The translations under genes and the position numbers were made by a program. A DNA stretch of 64,000 nt from Anaerolineae bacterium (lineage in GTDB: Bacteria; Chloroflexota; Anaerolineae; Anaerolineales; E44-bin32). Shown here piece by piece: positions 45,373 to 54,274 of the stretch. The first letter of the stretch is position 1, and the number at the start of each line of letters is the position of its first letter. The stretch spans positions 62,001 to 126,000 of the forward strand of contig DUEZ01000068.1 in the NCBI GenBank assembly GCA_011174825.1. Reading direction: 5' to 3'. Under the pieces are notes generated by a model, which was not told where the DNA came from, made no database searches, and saw only the letters and a program-made list of their open reading frames with translations.

Positions 45373-48300
45373 ATGATGGATGATCAGGGGAATGGTAATC
45401 AACCATCTACCCATTGGTTAGACCAAGTATTGGATTCAAAGATCCAGATCAATCGCGAAGTGTTTTTCTACATTCTTCTCATCGTTCTGGCCATCCTTAC
45501 GCGGTTCAGCGGTCTTGAACATCGCGTAATGAGTCACGATGAGAACACCCATGTCTACTTCTCGTGGTTGCTTGAGCAAGGTCGAGGGTACAGCCACGAT
45601 CCCCTTTCTCATGGGCCTCTCCAGTTCCATTTGGTCGCATTGTCTTATTTTCTTTTCGGGGATAACGATGCAACGGCGCGTTTCCCGGCGGCATTATTTG
45701 GGGTCATCGCGGTTGGCATTGTATGGGTATTCCGGAGGTGGCTCGGTCGTACAGGCGCAATGGTTGCCGCTGTTCTAATGCTCATCTCACCTTATATGCT
45801 TTTCTACTCGCGCTATGTACGCAACGAGGCGTTGGTCGTCCCGTTAGTCATGGCCACCGTCTGGGCCATAACGCGCTATGTGGAGACCAGAGAATCAAAG
45901 TGGCTATATGTTCTTGCGATTTCTTCGTCACTCCACTTTGCTACAAAGGAAACGGCCTTTATCTTCACCGCGCAGGTTCTCTTGTTTCTGGGTGCACTAT
46001 TGGCATGGCAATTGATCAAAGAAAAATGGAGCCGCTCCAATCTGCGGCTCACATTCTTGGCCGGATTTGTATTGACTGCGTTAGGCAGCTTGGTCGCTTT
46101 GTTAACCTATGTTCGGGAGAGGGGTGTAGATCCCGAACTAACATCCGAAGTCATAGATCCAGGATCCAGCTTGCCTGGGGCCGTACTATCCCCGGTCATA
46201 GCTCTTGGAGGGATCTTGGCTTTCCTGGGGCTTATCATCATCGGCGTTGCTCTGATCTCGGAGTTCGGTCGCCGTCTAAGGACTGATTTTCCACTCCTCG
46301 ACCTGGTGATCGTATTGGGAACGATGACTCTCCCTCAGCTTGCTGCGGTACCAGCAATGTTGATCGGATGGGATCCTTTAGCCTACAACGATCCTGAGGC
46401 GTTTCGAAGTACCGCTTTAACGGTGGTTGTATTGGTAGGCATTAGCATCGCTATCGGGATGGCGTGGAAATGGCGGGAGTGGTTGATTGTCGCTGGCTCA
46501 TTCTTTGTGCCTTTTATCGTTCTTTACACAACGATTTTCACCAATGGGCAAGGGGTTGCTACGGGTTTGGTTGGCTCGCTAGGGTATTGGTTGGTTCAAC
46601 ATGGTGTTGAACGGGGAAGTCAACCTCACTATTACTATCTCCTCGTCCAAATACCGATCTATGAATTTCTGCCAGCGATAGGTTCACTGATCGCGGTATG
46701 GTTTGGTTTTAATCGCTGGCGATCTAAAAGGGTGCCAGAAGTCACAGAGGAGAGTAATCCTGATCCTGAACCAAGAACAATCGATCGCTCATCCTTCCCA
46801 TTTCTAGCATTTGTCGTCTATTGGGCCTTAACATCCCTTGTGGGTTACTCATACGCTGGTGAGCGGATGCCATGGATCACCGTACACATTGCATTGCCGA
46901 TGATCCTACTTGCAGGGTGGGGGATCGGCAAGTTTCTGGACTCGATTGAATGGCAGGAAATACGGAAGGTAAATGGGTGGATTGTCGTAGGATTGATCTT
47001 GTTCCTGTTGATTTCGGTGATCCAGATGCTCGTCTCTCTCTTCGGAGCCGATCCGCCTCTACAAGGAACCGAGATTGACCAGCTTTACACTACAGCAGGC
47101 TTCCTCGCTTCTCTCGGGGTTTCCATCGCATGTGTGATTGGGATAGCAAAGCTAGCAGAAGGATGGCCGCTTTCCAGGATTACAAGATTGGCAGGAGTTT
47201 TGTTCTTGGCGTTATTGGCATTGGTAACAGCGAGGGCTGCATTTCGCGCGGCTTATATCAATTACGATTATGCGACCGAATTCCTGGTGTACGCGCATTC
47301 AGCAAGGGGACCGAAAACTGCCCTGGAACAGATTGAGGATCTCTCCATCCGAACCACAGGCAATCTCGACATTATGGTTGCTTATGATAATGAGACAACG
47401 TACCCGTATTGGTGGTACTTGAGAAATTACAAGAACGCTTTGTATTACGGCGCAAGTCCAAGCAGGGATCTGTTGAACTATCCAGTGATCCTTGCGGGTG
47501 ATCCCAACTGGTCAAAACTTGATTCCTTCCTTACAGACCAGTATTACAGTTTTGAATACCACCGTATCTGGTGGCCCATGCAGGATTATTACAACCTCAC
47601 ATGGGATCGTATTCGTGAAATGCTGACCTCAGCGGAGTACCGAGAGGCATTATGGGATATCTGGTTCGATCGAAACTATACGGCGTATGGTGAAGTGACG
47701 GGGCGTGATTATTCCTTGGAGAACTGGTCCCCCTCCAATCGCATGAAACTTTATGTGCGGAAAGATATTGCCGGCTTGGTTTGGGATTATGGCGTAGCGC
47801 CGGTCGTCTTGGAGCCCGAAGAATTTGTGGATCCCTATTTAGACCGAATTGAGGTGATTAACGCAGATCTGGTAGTTGGTCTAAGCGGGTCTGCTCCTGG
47901 CCAATTTGCTCGACCTCGTGGTATTGCAGTGGGACCGGACGGATCTATTTATGTTGCAGATACGATGAATCACCGCATACAGCACCTGAATCCAGATGGA
48001 GAGGTGATATCAGTGTGGGGTCAGTATGGCAATATAGAGGAGGGTAATGCGCCTGCTGGGACCTTCAACGAACCTTGGGGGATCGCTGTCGCCCCGGATG
48101 GTACCGTGTATGTCGCCGATACTTGGAACCATAGGATCCAATATTTCACCGCTGATGGTGTGTTTCTCGGGATGTTCGGATATTTTGGGCAAGCTAGTGC
48201 GCCAGAGGCTTTCTGGGGACCTCGCGATGTGGTAGTTGATTCGAGAGGACGATTGCTTGTCACAGACACGGGCAATAAGCGCGTTGTCATCTTTGATGCC

Positions 48301-48753
48301 CAGGGAGTTGCGTTAGGTGAATTTGGGGGTTTTGGTCTTGACCTGGGAGGGTTGGATGAGCCCGTAGGTTTGGGAGTAGATGCTCAGGGGCGAGTCTACG
48401 TTGCTGATACGTGGAATCGGCGAATACAGATTTTCGAAGATCGCGGAGAGGCTGCCTTCGACGCGATCTCGGAGTGGCCGATAGGCGGTTGGATCGGTCA
48501 ATCGCTCGACAACAAACCTTACCTTGCGGTGAGCGATGATGGCGTGGTTTGCACTACAGATCCGGAGAGCATTCGGGTGTTGTGCTTTGGTGTCAATGGT
48601 GAATTCCTGAGGGGCTGGGGTGAATTCGGCGCCGAGGTCTGGCAATTTGGACTACCTGTCGGGATTGCATTTGACTCCTCGTGTTCCGTCTGGATCACAG
48701 ATAGCGCAAATGATAGGATCATGTTCTTCGATCTTGAATTGTGTGAGGATTAA
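45373..48753 (+). CDS. GT39-type membrane glycosyltransferase (Agl23-like) fused to NHL-repeat propeller
   Basis: This 1126-residue protein has about 12 membrane segments in its first 620 residues. The first loop reads MSHDENTHVYFSWLLEQGRG, with DEN/Asp-Glu as the GT39-type catalytic acidic residues and SHGPLQFHLVAL following, the pattern of TIGR03663/Agl23 flippase-associated glycosyltransferases seen in haloarchaea and some Chloroflexota. After a soluble region, residues about 837-1120 form NHL repeats (ARPRGIAVGPDGSIYVADTMNHRIQ and five relatives), a beta propeller outside the cell. The substrate is likely a lipid-linked sugar. The start could be three bases later. Confidence 0.85.
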   Translation: MMDDQGNGNQPSTHWLDQVLDSKIQINREVFFYILLIVLAILTRFSGLEHRVMSHDENTHVYFSWLLEQGRGYSHDPLSHGPLQFHLVALSYFLFGDNDATARFPAALFGVIAVGIVWVFRRWLGRTGAMVAAVLMLISPYMLFYSRYVRNEALVVPLVMATVWAITRYVETRESKWLYVLAISSSLHFATKETAFIFTAQVLLFLGALLAWQLIKEKWSRSNLRLTFLAGFVLTALGSLVALLTYVRERGVDPELTSEVIDPGSSLPGAVLSPVIALGGILAFLGLIIIGVALISEFGRRLRTDFPLLDLVIVLGTMTLPQLAAVPAMLIGWDPLAYNDPEAFRSTALTVVVLVGISIAIGMAWKWREWLIVAGSFFVPFIVLYTTIFTNGQGVATGLVGSLGYWLVQHGVERGSQPHYYYLLVQIPIYEFLPAIGSLIAVWFGFNRWRSKRVPEVTEESNPDPEPRTIDRSSFPFLAFVVYWALTSLVGYSYAGERMPWITVHIALPMILLAGWGIGKFLDSIEWQEIRKVNGWIVVGLILFLLISVIQMLVSLFGADPPLQGTEIDQLYTTAGFLASLGVSIACVIGIAKLAEGWPLSRITRLAGVLFLALLALVTARAAFRAAYINYDYATEFLVYAHSARGPKTALEQIEDLSIRTTGNLDIMVAYDNETTYPYWWYLRNYKNALYYGASPSRDLLNYPVILAGDPNWSKLDSFLTDQYYSFEYHRIWWPMQDYYNLTWDRIREMLTSAEYREALWDIWFDRNYTAYGEVTGRDYSLENWSPSNRMKLYVRKDIAGLVWDYGVAPVVLEPEEFVDPYLDRIEVINADLVVGLSGSAPGQFARPRGIAVGPDGSIYVADTMNHRIQHLNPDGEVISVWGQYGNIEEGNAPAGTFNEPWGIAVAPDGTVYVADTWNHRIQYFTADGVFLGMFGYFGQASAPEAFWGPRDVVVDSRGRLLVTDTGNKRVVIFDAQGVALGEFGGFGLDLGGLDEPVGLGVDAQGRVYVADTWNRRIQIFEDRGEAAFDAISEWPIGGWIGQSLDNKPYLAVSDDGVVCTTDPESIRVLCFGVNGEFLRGWGEFGAEVWQFGLPVGIAFDSSCSVWITDSANDRIMFFDLELCED

Positions 48754-48804
48754 ATCACCAACGACAGGCTGTTTTGAAACCACTCTCTACTTTAACGAAA
48801 TTAA

Positions 48805-48936
48805 GTAGGGGCGGGGTGACCCCGCCCCTACATTTTGGGAATCCAGAAGCTCTGTTTTAGGGCGCAAGCAGAGCTTGCGCACTCCAAAAGCACTCTTCGA
48901 CATGCTTCCTTCGGCGAGCTCAGGACAGGCAGGACA
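48805..48936. repeat. GTAGGGGCGGGG palindrome plus CTTCGACA module (family C, copy 1)
   Basis: GTAGGGGCGGGG (48805-48816) pairs with CCCCGCCCCTAC (48820-48831). GCGCAAGC and GCTTGCGC form a second hairpin at 48862-48880, and a CTTCGACATGCTTCCTTCGG tail follows. The same modules recur in a different order at 53967-54113. The rest of the gap 48754-49076 has no gene. Confidence 0.82.
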
Positions 48937-49076
48937 ATGCAGGCTTATAATTTTTTTGAATATCAAATGTTGGGTGATAAGGTGCTCTTAAGTAAGACCA
49001 ACCGTTTTTAGCGATTTCAATATGGCTCGAGATTTAAGCGTCCAGTTCACTAAGCAACATTCCAGGAGATAAGAAT

Positions 49077-49811
49077 ATGATCGGACAGGAATTTATCAAG
49101 AGGACGAAATATCGGTATATGGTTCCTTCGGATCAGGAACGCAAATTGCCTCAACCGCCCCTAGAGACATTTCTTGAGGAGGGGGGTGAAGTGATCCCTC
49201 TCCCAGATTCGACGGAAGGGATTACGGATCTGAGATCATTGATCGATAGCCGAACAAGCATCCGAAACTATGCAGATGCCCCAATCTCACTTCAAGATCT
49301 CTCTTACTTGCTCTGGTGTACACAGGGGGTGAAGGAGGTTGTAGGTACTCAAGCGACGCTCCGGACGGTTCCATCTGCTGGAGCACGGCATGCTATCGAG
49401 ACGTATCTACTCGTCAACCGGGTTCAAGGATTACAACCAGGACTTTACCGATATCGAGCTCTCGAACATCAGTTACACGAGCTCACCTTATTTCAAGGAA
49501 TCGCAGACCAAGTTCAAGAAGCCTGCCTAGACCAATGGCATATCACGGGCAGTGCCGTAACCTTCATCTGGTCGGCCACGGTTTATCGCATGACGTGGCG
49601 ATACGGAGAGAGGGGATACCGTTATCTCTTCCTCGATGCTGGGCATGTATGCCAAAATCTATATCTAGCCGCTGAATCGATTGGATATGGTGTCTGTGCC
49701 ATCGCTGCCTTTGATGATGATCGGCTAAACGAGCTTCTGTTTTTAGATGGAAAGGATGAGTTTGTCCTCTATCTCGCGACATGTGGGGTGAAGGGAAGAG
49801 GTCTTGAGTAA
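49077..49811 (+). CDS. SagB/ThcOx-like FMN nitroreductase family protein
   Basis: The 244-residue protein has the SagB pattern: DLRSLIDSRTSIRNYADAPISLQDLSYLLWCTQG (FMN-phosphate-binding RxSxRxY), TVPSAGARHAIETYL, and late GHVCQNLYLAAESIGYGVCAIAAF. SagB-type proteins oxidise thiazolines in TOMM peptide pathways or act as general nitroreductases. No TOMM cyclodehydratase or precursor is nearby, so the metabolic role is unknown. AGGAG precedes the ATG. Confidence 0.88.
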   Translation: MIGQEFIKRTKYRYMVPSDQERKLPQPPLETFLEEGGEVIPLPDSTEGITDLRSLIDSRTSIRNYADAPISLQDLSYLLWCTQGVKEVVGTQATLRTVPSAGARHAIETYLLVNRVQGLQPGLYRYRALEHQLHELTLFQGIADQVQEACLDQWHITGSAVTFIWSATVYRMTWRYGERGYRYLFLDAGHVCQNLYLAAESIGYGVCAIAAFDDDRLNELLFLDGKDEFVLYLATCGVKGRGLE

Positions 49812-49970
49812 ATCGCAGAAAAGCCCAGACGATGCGCATAGCCACAAAATCATGTCTGTATTATCCATTCGGTGTTAGAAATTACATCGTAAGACGATGA
49901 AACTTTGACAACCATTCCTCTTGGTGTCTTGGTAATCATAAGATGTGATTGAAAAGTATGAAAAGGTGGA

Positions 49971-50675
49971 ATGATGGAAGAAAAAGGTTTTACAGATTTC
50001 ATGAAAAGGAACAGACGCTCTGAGAATACGATCAAGCGATGCGTCGAGTTCATTAAGACATTTGAAAGTTATCTCATGAATTTCAAAGCCGGGAAGAGGT
50101 TGGAAGATGCAAGCCGAGAAGATCTTGAGGAATTCGTAGTATGGGCACAAGAGGAGTTGGAATCAGTAAATAAATTTCTATGGGGAATTGGGTATTACTA
50201 CGAGTACGTCTCAAATCCTGACATGTGTCGTGCGGCTGGGGAATTACGTGGGAAGAAGATCAAGAGGCAGCCTTTAGCACTCAAGAAGTTCCTCGGGGTA
50301 AGACGAGAACATGTAGAGAAGCTCTTGGCTGTTGGCATCAAGGACGTAAGCGAGATGTTGCAGGCAGGTCGGACGAAGAGCGAAAGAGAAACGCTCTCAA
50401 GGAAGAGTGGAGTACCTCTTGATGTGATTTTAGAGTTCGTGAAGCTTTCAGACCTCGCACGAATTCCTGGCTTAAAGAACATCCGTGCCCGATTGTATTA
50501 TGAAGCAGGGGTGGACAACATCGAGAAACTCGCGGCATGGGATCCGGAAGAGCTCAGGGCGATGTTGGTCGATTTTGTTGAAGAAACGGATTTTGAGGGA
50601 ATCGCGCCGTGGCTAAAAGAAGCCAAATCCGCCGTTGAAACCGCAAGGAAATTACCACAGATTGTGGAATATTAA
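49971..50675 (+). CDS. Hypothetical protein with integrase-like N-domain and DUF4332/HhH-like region
   Basis: The 234-residue protein starts with a stretch like the core-binding SAM-like domain of tyrosine recombinases (FMKRNRRSENTIKRCVEFIKTFESYL, then FVVWAQEELESVNKFLWGIGYYYEYV). No catalytic Arg-His-Tyr domain follows. The rest (about 100-234) has helix-hairpin-helix-like pairs such as LARIPGLKNIRARLYYEAGV and LGVRREHVEKLLAVGIKDV, resembling DUF4332. A DNA-binding role is plausible. AAAGGTGGA precedes the ATG. Confidence 0.7.
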   Translation: MMEEKGFTDFMKRNRRSENTIKRCVEFIKTFESYLMNFKAGKRLEDASREDLEEFVVWAQEELESVNKFLWGIGYYYEYVSNPDMCRAAGELRGKKIKRQPLALKKFLGVRREHVEKLLAVGIKDVSEMLQAGRTKSERETLSRKSGVPLDVILEFVKLSDLARIPGLKNIRARLYYEAGVDNIEKLAAWDPEELRAMLVDFVEETDFEGIAPWLKEAKSAVETARKLPQIVEY

Positions 50676-50871
50676 TGGTCAGTTGATGTGCACGTGATGA
50701 ACATGGGGAGGGAATCCGCGGGAAATAACTCTGCGTATCCAAGAAAGATGGACCCCATGCTCATCCTGAACTCCGCCGGATGACTCATCAGAAAGACGGT
50801 CATCGGACAGATTGATTGTGTAATTCTTATCAAGAAGAAAATAGCTCAAATACAACATCAGATCACCTTTA

Positions 50872-50957
50872 TGTCATCCTGAGCGAAGCGAAGGATCCCT
50901 TTGATGAAGCGATCGAATCTCAGGGAATCTTCACGCCTCCAGGCGCTCAGAGTGACA
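50872..50957. repeat. GTCATCCTGAGC palindromic repeat (family B, copy 2)
   Basis: TGTCATCCTGAGC starts the element and GCTCAGAGTGACA ends it, with GGATCCCTTTGATGAAGCG and GGGAATCTTCACGCC inside. The remainder of the 396-base gap 50676-51071 has no gene I can see. Confidence 0.83.
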
Positions 50958-51071
50958 TATTTCAGAGGGAATATTGTCCTTAGGGAAAATGAATGAAAAA
51001 GGTATCCACAACGTCATTATAAGCAGCCGGGTTGCAGGTTGTCATGAATAAACCTTAACAAGGAGGCCATT

Positions 51072-51824
51072 ATGCATGGTGTATCGATGATCAAGGAAAA
51101 TGGCATCGCGACACTCATCCTAAGCAGGGGGAAAGTCAATGCATTGAACGAAGCATTGGTCGAGCAGCTTCACACCGATTTGATGAAGCTAGAGAAGGAC
51201 GAGACCATTAGCGTCATCCTTCTCAAAGGTGAGGGGAAATTTTTTTCTTTTGGATTCGATGTCCCTGAATTCCTTGTGTACTCGCGAGATGAATTTACGA
51301 GGTTTTTACGAAAGTTTACCGACCTCTACCATCACCTGTTTCTCTGCCCGAAACCCACGATCGCGGTGATAAACGGACATGCGATCGCTGGTGGGTGTAT
51401 GCTGGCTACGGCTTGCGACCACAGGTTGATGGTAGCTAGGAAGGCGAAGATTTCTCTCAATGAGATAAGTTTCGGCGCCTCTGTAACTTCAGGAGCCGTT
51501 GAGATGCTGAAATACTGTGTTGGTCAGCAGGATGCTCAAAAGATTCTCTTCTCTGGGGGTATGTATAGCGCAGAGGAGGCGCACGAAATGGGGTTGATCG
51601 ATCGTATCGCGGAGGATAGTGAGCTTATGGAGGTGTCAAAAGCGATGGCTCAGGACTACATCGATACGGACTTGGTAGCTTTCGCGAGTATAAAGCGATT
51701 GATTAAGGGTCCTGTTGCTAAGAGGATGCAGCAGAGAGAAGCCGATTCGATTAAGGAATTTGTGGACATCTGGTACTCTGAAAGTACCTGGAAGAATTTA
51801 CAATCGATCCTCATACATGCATAG
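51072..51824 (+). CDS. Enoyl-CoA hydratase/isomerase family protein
   Basis: The 250-residue enzyme has the crotonase fold: TLILSRGKVNALNEALVEQL, the first oxyanion region EGKFFSFGFDVPEFL (usual FSAGADL changed to FSFGFDV), the second oxyanion HAIAGGCMLATACDHRLM and EISFGASVTSG. The first oxyanion loop differs from typical hydratases, so the reaction (hydration, isomerisation or hydrolysis of a CoA ester) is uncertain. GGAGG precedes the ATG. Confidence 0.87.
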   Translation: MHGVSMIKENGIATLILSRGKVNALNEALVEQLHTDLMKLEKDETISVILLKGEGKFFSFGFDVPEFLVYSRDEFTRFLRKFTDLYHHLFLCPKPTIAVINGHAIAGGCMLATACDHRLMVARKAKISLNEISFGASVTSGAVEMLKYCVGQQDAQKILFSGGMYSAEEAHEMGLIDRIAEDSELMEVSKAMAQDYIDTDLVAFASIKRLIKGPVAKRMQQREADSIKEFVDIWYSESTWKNLQSILIHA

Positions 51825-51863
51825 TTCTGTTCGATCTCAACTCGTAAAGAATGGAGAGTCAAC

Positions 51864-52130
51864 ATGATTAGAGTTCAGAAGATCAACGACACAACTTTTG
51901 AGGTTACCGTAGAAGGGCGGACGGTGACGACGCACAAGGTCACAGTCTCCCCAACATATTATGAAGAGTTGACCGGAGGCCGGGTGCCAGTGGAGGTATT
52001 GGTTGAGAAATCTTTTGAGTTCCTGCTCGCTCGTGAGCCCAACACCAGCATCTTGAGAAGCTTCGACCTGCCAGTAATTGGACGATACTTCCCGGAATAT
52101 AAACGTGTCATTGTTGAGATGATGGAGTAG
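51864..52130 (+). CDS. Small hypothetical protein
   Basis: GGAGAG precedes the ATG of this 88-residue protein. It starts with MIRVQKINDTTFEVTVEGRT, likely two beta strands, and ends with a Leu/Phe-rich helix and VIVEMME. Its family is not recognised, although the pattern IGRYFPEYKRVI resembles small proteins often found near acyl-CoA enzymes. It lies 40 bases after the enoyl-CoA hydratase gene. Confidence 0.68.
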   Translation: MIRVQKINDTTFEVTVEGRTVTTHKVTVSPTYYEELTGGRVPVEVLVEKSFEFLLAREPNTSILRSFDLPVIGRYFPEYKRVIVEMME

Positions 52131-52202
52131 TCCAGATAAGTCTTGTACACCCAGATTCGTCATTATGTGTTAAGTAGATGAATCGATGGAGTGGATATCG
52201 TC

Positions 52203-53126
52203 ATGTCTCGTTACAAGATGATTGTCAACCCGATTTCGGGCAGAGGCGCCGGAGAAAGTGTTATTCCTGACCTAGAAAACCAATTGCGAGAACATAGTTT
52301 GGATTTTGATCTGGTGAGGACGGAGCGCCCATGGCACGCCGTTGAACTCACGCAGGGAGCTGTGTCGGATGGATACGATATTATCGTTGCTGTAGGCGGT
52401 GACGGTACTGCGAACGAAGTACTCAATGGATTGATGTTGGCGAAGGAGGATGGAGCAGGTACCGGGGTATTGGGGTTGATCGGTGTTGGCCGTGGAAACG
52501 ACCTGGCCTTCGGAATGGGTGTGCCGAGCGGATTGGAAAAGGGCCTAGAGATTTTATTCCAAGGCGACCGACGAACGGTTGATGTTGGAATTGTGAAAGG
52601 GGGAACGTTCCCTCAAGGACGCTTCTTTGGCAACGGAGTAGGTATCGGATTCGACACTGTGGTCGGGTTTGAAGCCATGAAGATGAAGCGAATTCATGGA
52701 TTTTTAAATTATTTCCTTGCGGCTCTCAAAACGATCTTCTTGTATTATCAAGCGCCATTGGTCAAGATTGAATACAACAATAAGACCATTGAGCAGCTTT
52801 CTCTGATGGTGTCCATCATGAATGGTCGCAGGATGGGAGGTGGTTTTTGGATGGCACCCGAGGCGAAGATTGACGATGGTCTTTTTGATCTTTGCATCGC
52901 AGATCAGGTCAGCAAACTCGGGATACTGGCTCTTATCCCCCGCTTCATGCAAGGTACGCAAGCCTCACATTCTGCGGTGAATACCGGGCGAACGAATAAA
53001 ATTGTGGTTACCGCCATCGAGGGCGTTTTACCGGCTCACGCGGACGGAGAGACAATCTGTACGGAAGGAAAACGGCTCACCGTGGAATTGCTAGCAGGCG
53101 AGATCGACGTTATTTGCCAGGCATAG
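52203..53126 (+). CDS. Diacylglycerol kinase-family lipid kinase
   Basis: The gene probably starts at ATG 52203 (GTG 52191 is in frame). The protein shows MIVNPISGRGAG (nucleotide binding), then the diagnostic GGDGTANEVLNGLM, and VGRGNDLAFGM. This fits YegS/DgkB/LCB5-type kinases that phosphorylate diacylglycerol or long-chain bases. A PlsC-type acyltransferase gene follows after 11 bases, suggesting one phospholipid unit. Confidence 0.9.
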   Translation: MSRYKMIVNPISGRGAGESVIPDLENQLREHSLDFDLVRTERPWHAVELTQGAVSDGYDIIVAVGGDGTANEVLNGLMLAKEDGAGTGVLGLIGVGRGNDLAFGMGVPSGLEKGLEILFQGDRRTVDVGIVKGGTFPQGRFFGNGVGIGFDTVVGFEAMKMKRIHGFLNYFLAALKTIFLYYQAPLVKIEYNNKTIEQLSLMVSIMNGRRMGGGFWMAPEAKIDDGLFDLCIADQVSKLGILALIPRFMQGTQASHSAVNTGRTNKIVVTAIEGVLPAHADGETICTEGKRLTVELLAGEIDVICQA

Positions 53127-53137
53127 GATGGGATTGA

Positions 53138-53845
53138 ATGACGATCGCTAAGAAGGTGGTAAATTTCACTTTCAATCGCATAACGTCTTTACTTTGTAGA
53201 ATCAATGCTGACAAGTTGAGGTTGATACCAGCAAATGGGCCGCTTATTGTCGTCGCCAATCATGTCAACTTCTTAGAAGTTCCGGTTCTCATCACACGAC
53301 TGGGCTCTCGTTCTGTGACGGGTTTCGCAAAAGTTGAGACCTGGGACAATCCGATCCTGGGTTATCTCTTTGATTTATGGGAAGTTATTCCGATACGACG
53401 AGGGGAGGCTGATATCAGTGCGCTTCGAGAAGGGCTACAAGCATTAAGGGAGGGGAAGATCCTGGCAATTGCCCCAGAAGGCACACGCAGTGGCCACGGT
53501 CGTTTAAAGCAGGGCCAACCTGGGGTTGTCTTGCTTGCCCTTCGAAGTGGCGCCCCTTTGCTTCCGCTCGCGTATTTCGGGGGGGAAAAGTTCTGGGATA
53601 ATCTGACTCGATTGCGTCGAACGAATTTCGATGTTGTTGTAGGGAACTCTTTCTACCTACATGCAGAGGGCATCAAGGTTACACAGGCGATCCGACAACA
53701 GATGACGGATGAGATTATGTGGCAATTGGCGGCGCTTTTACCAGCCACGTACCGTGGTCATTACGCGAATTTATCTCAAGCTACAGAAGACTTCTTGCGA
53801 TTTCCACCGACATCAGGGAGTAATTTACACTCGGCTTCTAGTTAA
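53138..53845 (+). CDS. 1-acyl-glycerol-3-phosphate acyltransferase-like protein (PlsC family)
   Basis: The 235-residue enzyme has the PlsC motifs: VVANHVNFLEVP (HX4E where HX4D is usual), IPIRRGEAD with a conserved Arg, EGTRSGHGRLKQGQPG, and APLLPLAYFG. It acylates lysophosphatidate to phosphatidate in phospholipid synthesis. The Asp-to-Glu change at the catalytic motif should be noted; it may still be active. GGGA precedes the ATG. The lipid kinase gene is immediately upstream. Confidence 0.86.
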   Translation: MTIAKKVVNFTFNRITSLLCRINADKLRLIPANGPLIVVANHVNFLEVPVLITRLGSRSVTGFAKVETWDNPILGYLFDLWEVIPIRRGEADISALREGLQALREGKILAIAPEGTRSGHGRLKQGQPGVVLLALRSGAPLLPLAYFGGEKFWDNLTRLRRTNFDVVVGNSFYLHAEGIKVTQAIRQQMTDEIMWQLAALLPATYRGHYANLSQATEDFLRFPPTSGSNLHSASS

Positions 53846-53966
53846 TAAAGACACTTATCAATCTTCATTTGTAGCCGCAGGCTTTAGCCTACCCATCCTT
53901 GCGTACTCTGAAGGACGCGGCTAGATTTTATCTTGGTGGCATAATAAGGAGATCATTATCCTTGAT

Positions 53967-54113
53967 GTAGGGGCGGGGTGACCCCGCCCTTACATTTTTG
54001 GAATCCAGAAGCCCTGCTTCAGCACCGTCCTGCCTGTCCTGAGCCTGCCGAAGGAAGCCTGTCGAAGGGGGCGCAAGCAGAGCTTGCGCACTCCAAACGC
54101 ACCCTTAGGAGTC
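53967..54113. repeat. GTAGGGGCGGGG palindrome plus CTTCGACA module (family C, copy 2)
   Basis: GTAGGGGCGGGG (53967-53978) is followed after TGA by CCCCGCCCTTAC (53982-53993, one mismatch to a perfect arm), then a CTTCAGCACCGTCCTGCCTG/CTTCGACA-like part and GCGCAAGC...GCTTGCGC. The module order differs from 48805-48936. Confidence 0.82.
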
Positions 54114-54166
54114 CGGCTTCAGTGGATTTCACCACCCTGAGAGGATGCTAGTTTCCCAGAATCATC

Positions 54167-54220
54167 GTAGGGGCGCACGGTCGAAGATGCAGGGTGATCT
54201 TCCCTGCCCGGCGCCCCTAC
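54167..54220. repeat. GTAGGGGCGC palindrome (family C2, copy 1)
   Basis: GTAGGGGCGC (54167-54176) is complemented by GCGCCCCTAC (54211-54220), enclosing a variable middle with GATGCAGGG and CCCTGC. A shorter copy lies at 63547-63574. The end of the gap next to phnE (54221-54274) has nothing else. Confidence 0.78.
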
Positions 54221-54274
54221 ATTTATCATTGTCATGCGTGAAACGATCCGAGTGTGTGCGATTGGGTTTTATTG

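Noticed and set aside
49077-49811. A thiazole/oxazole-modified peptide cluster around the SagB-like gene
   Set aside because: No YcaO cyclodehydratase, precursor peptide or exporter occurs nearby.
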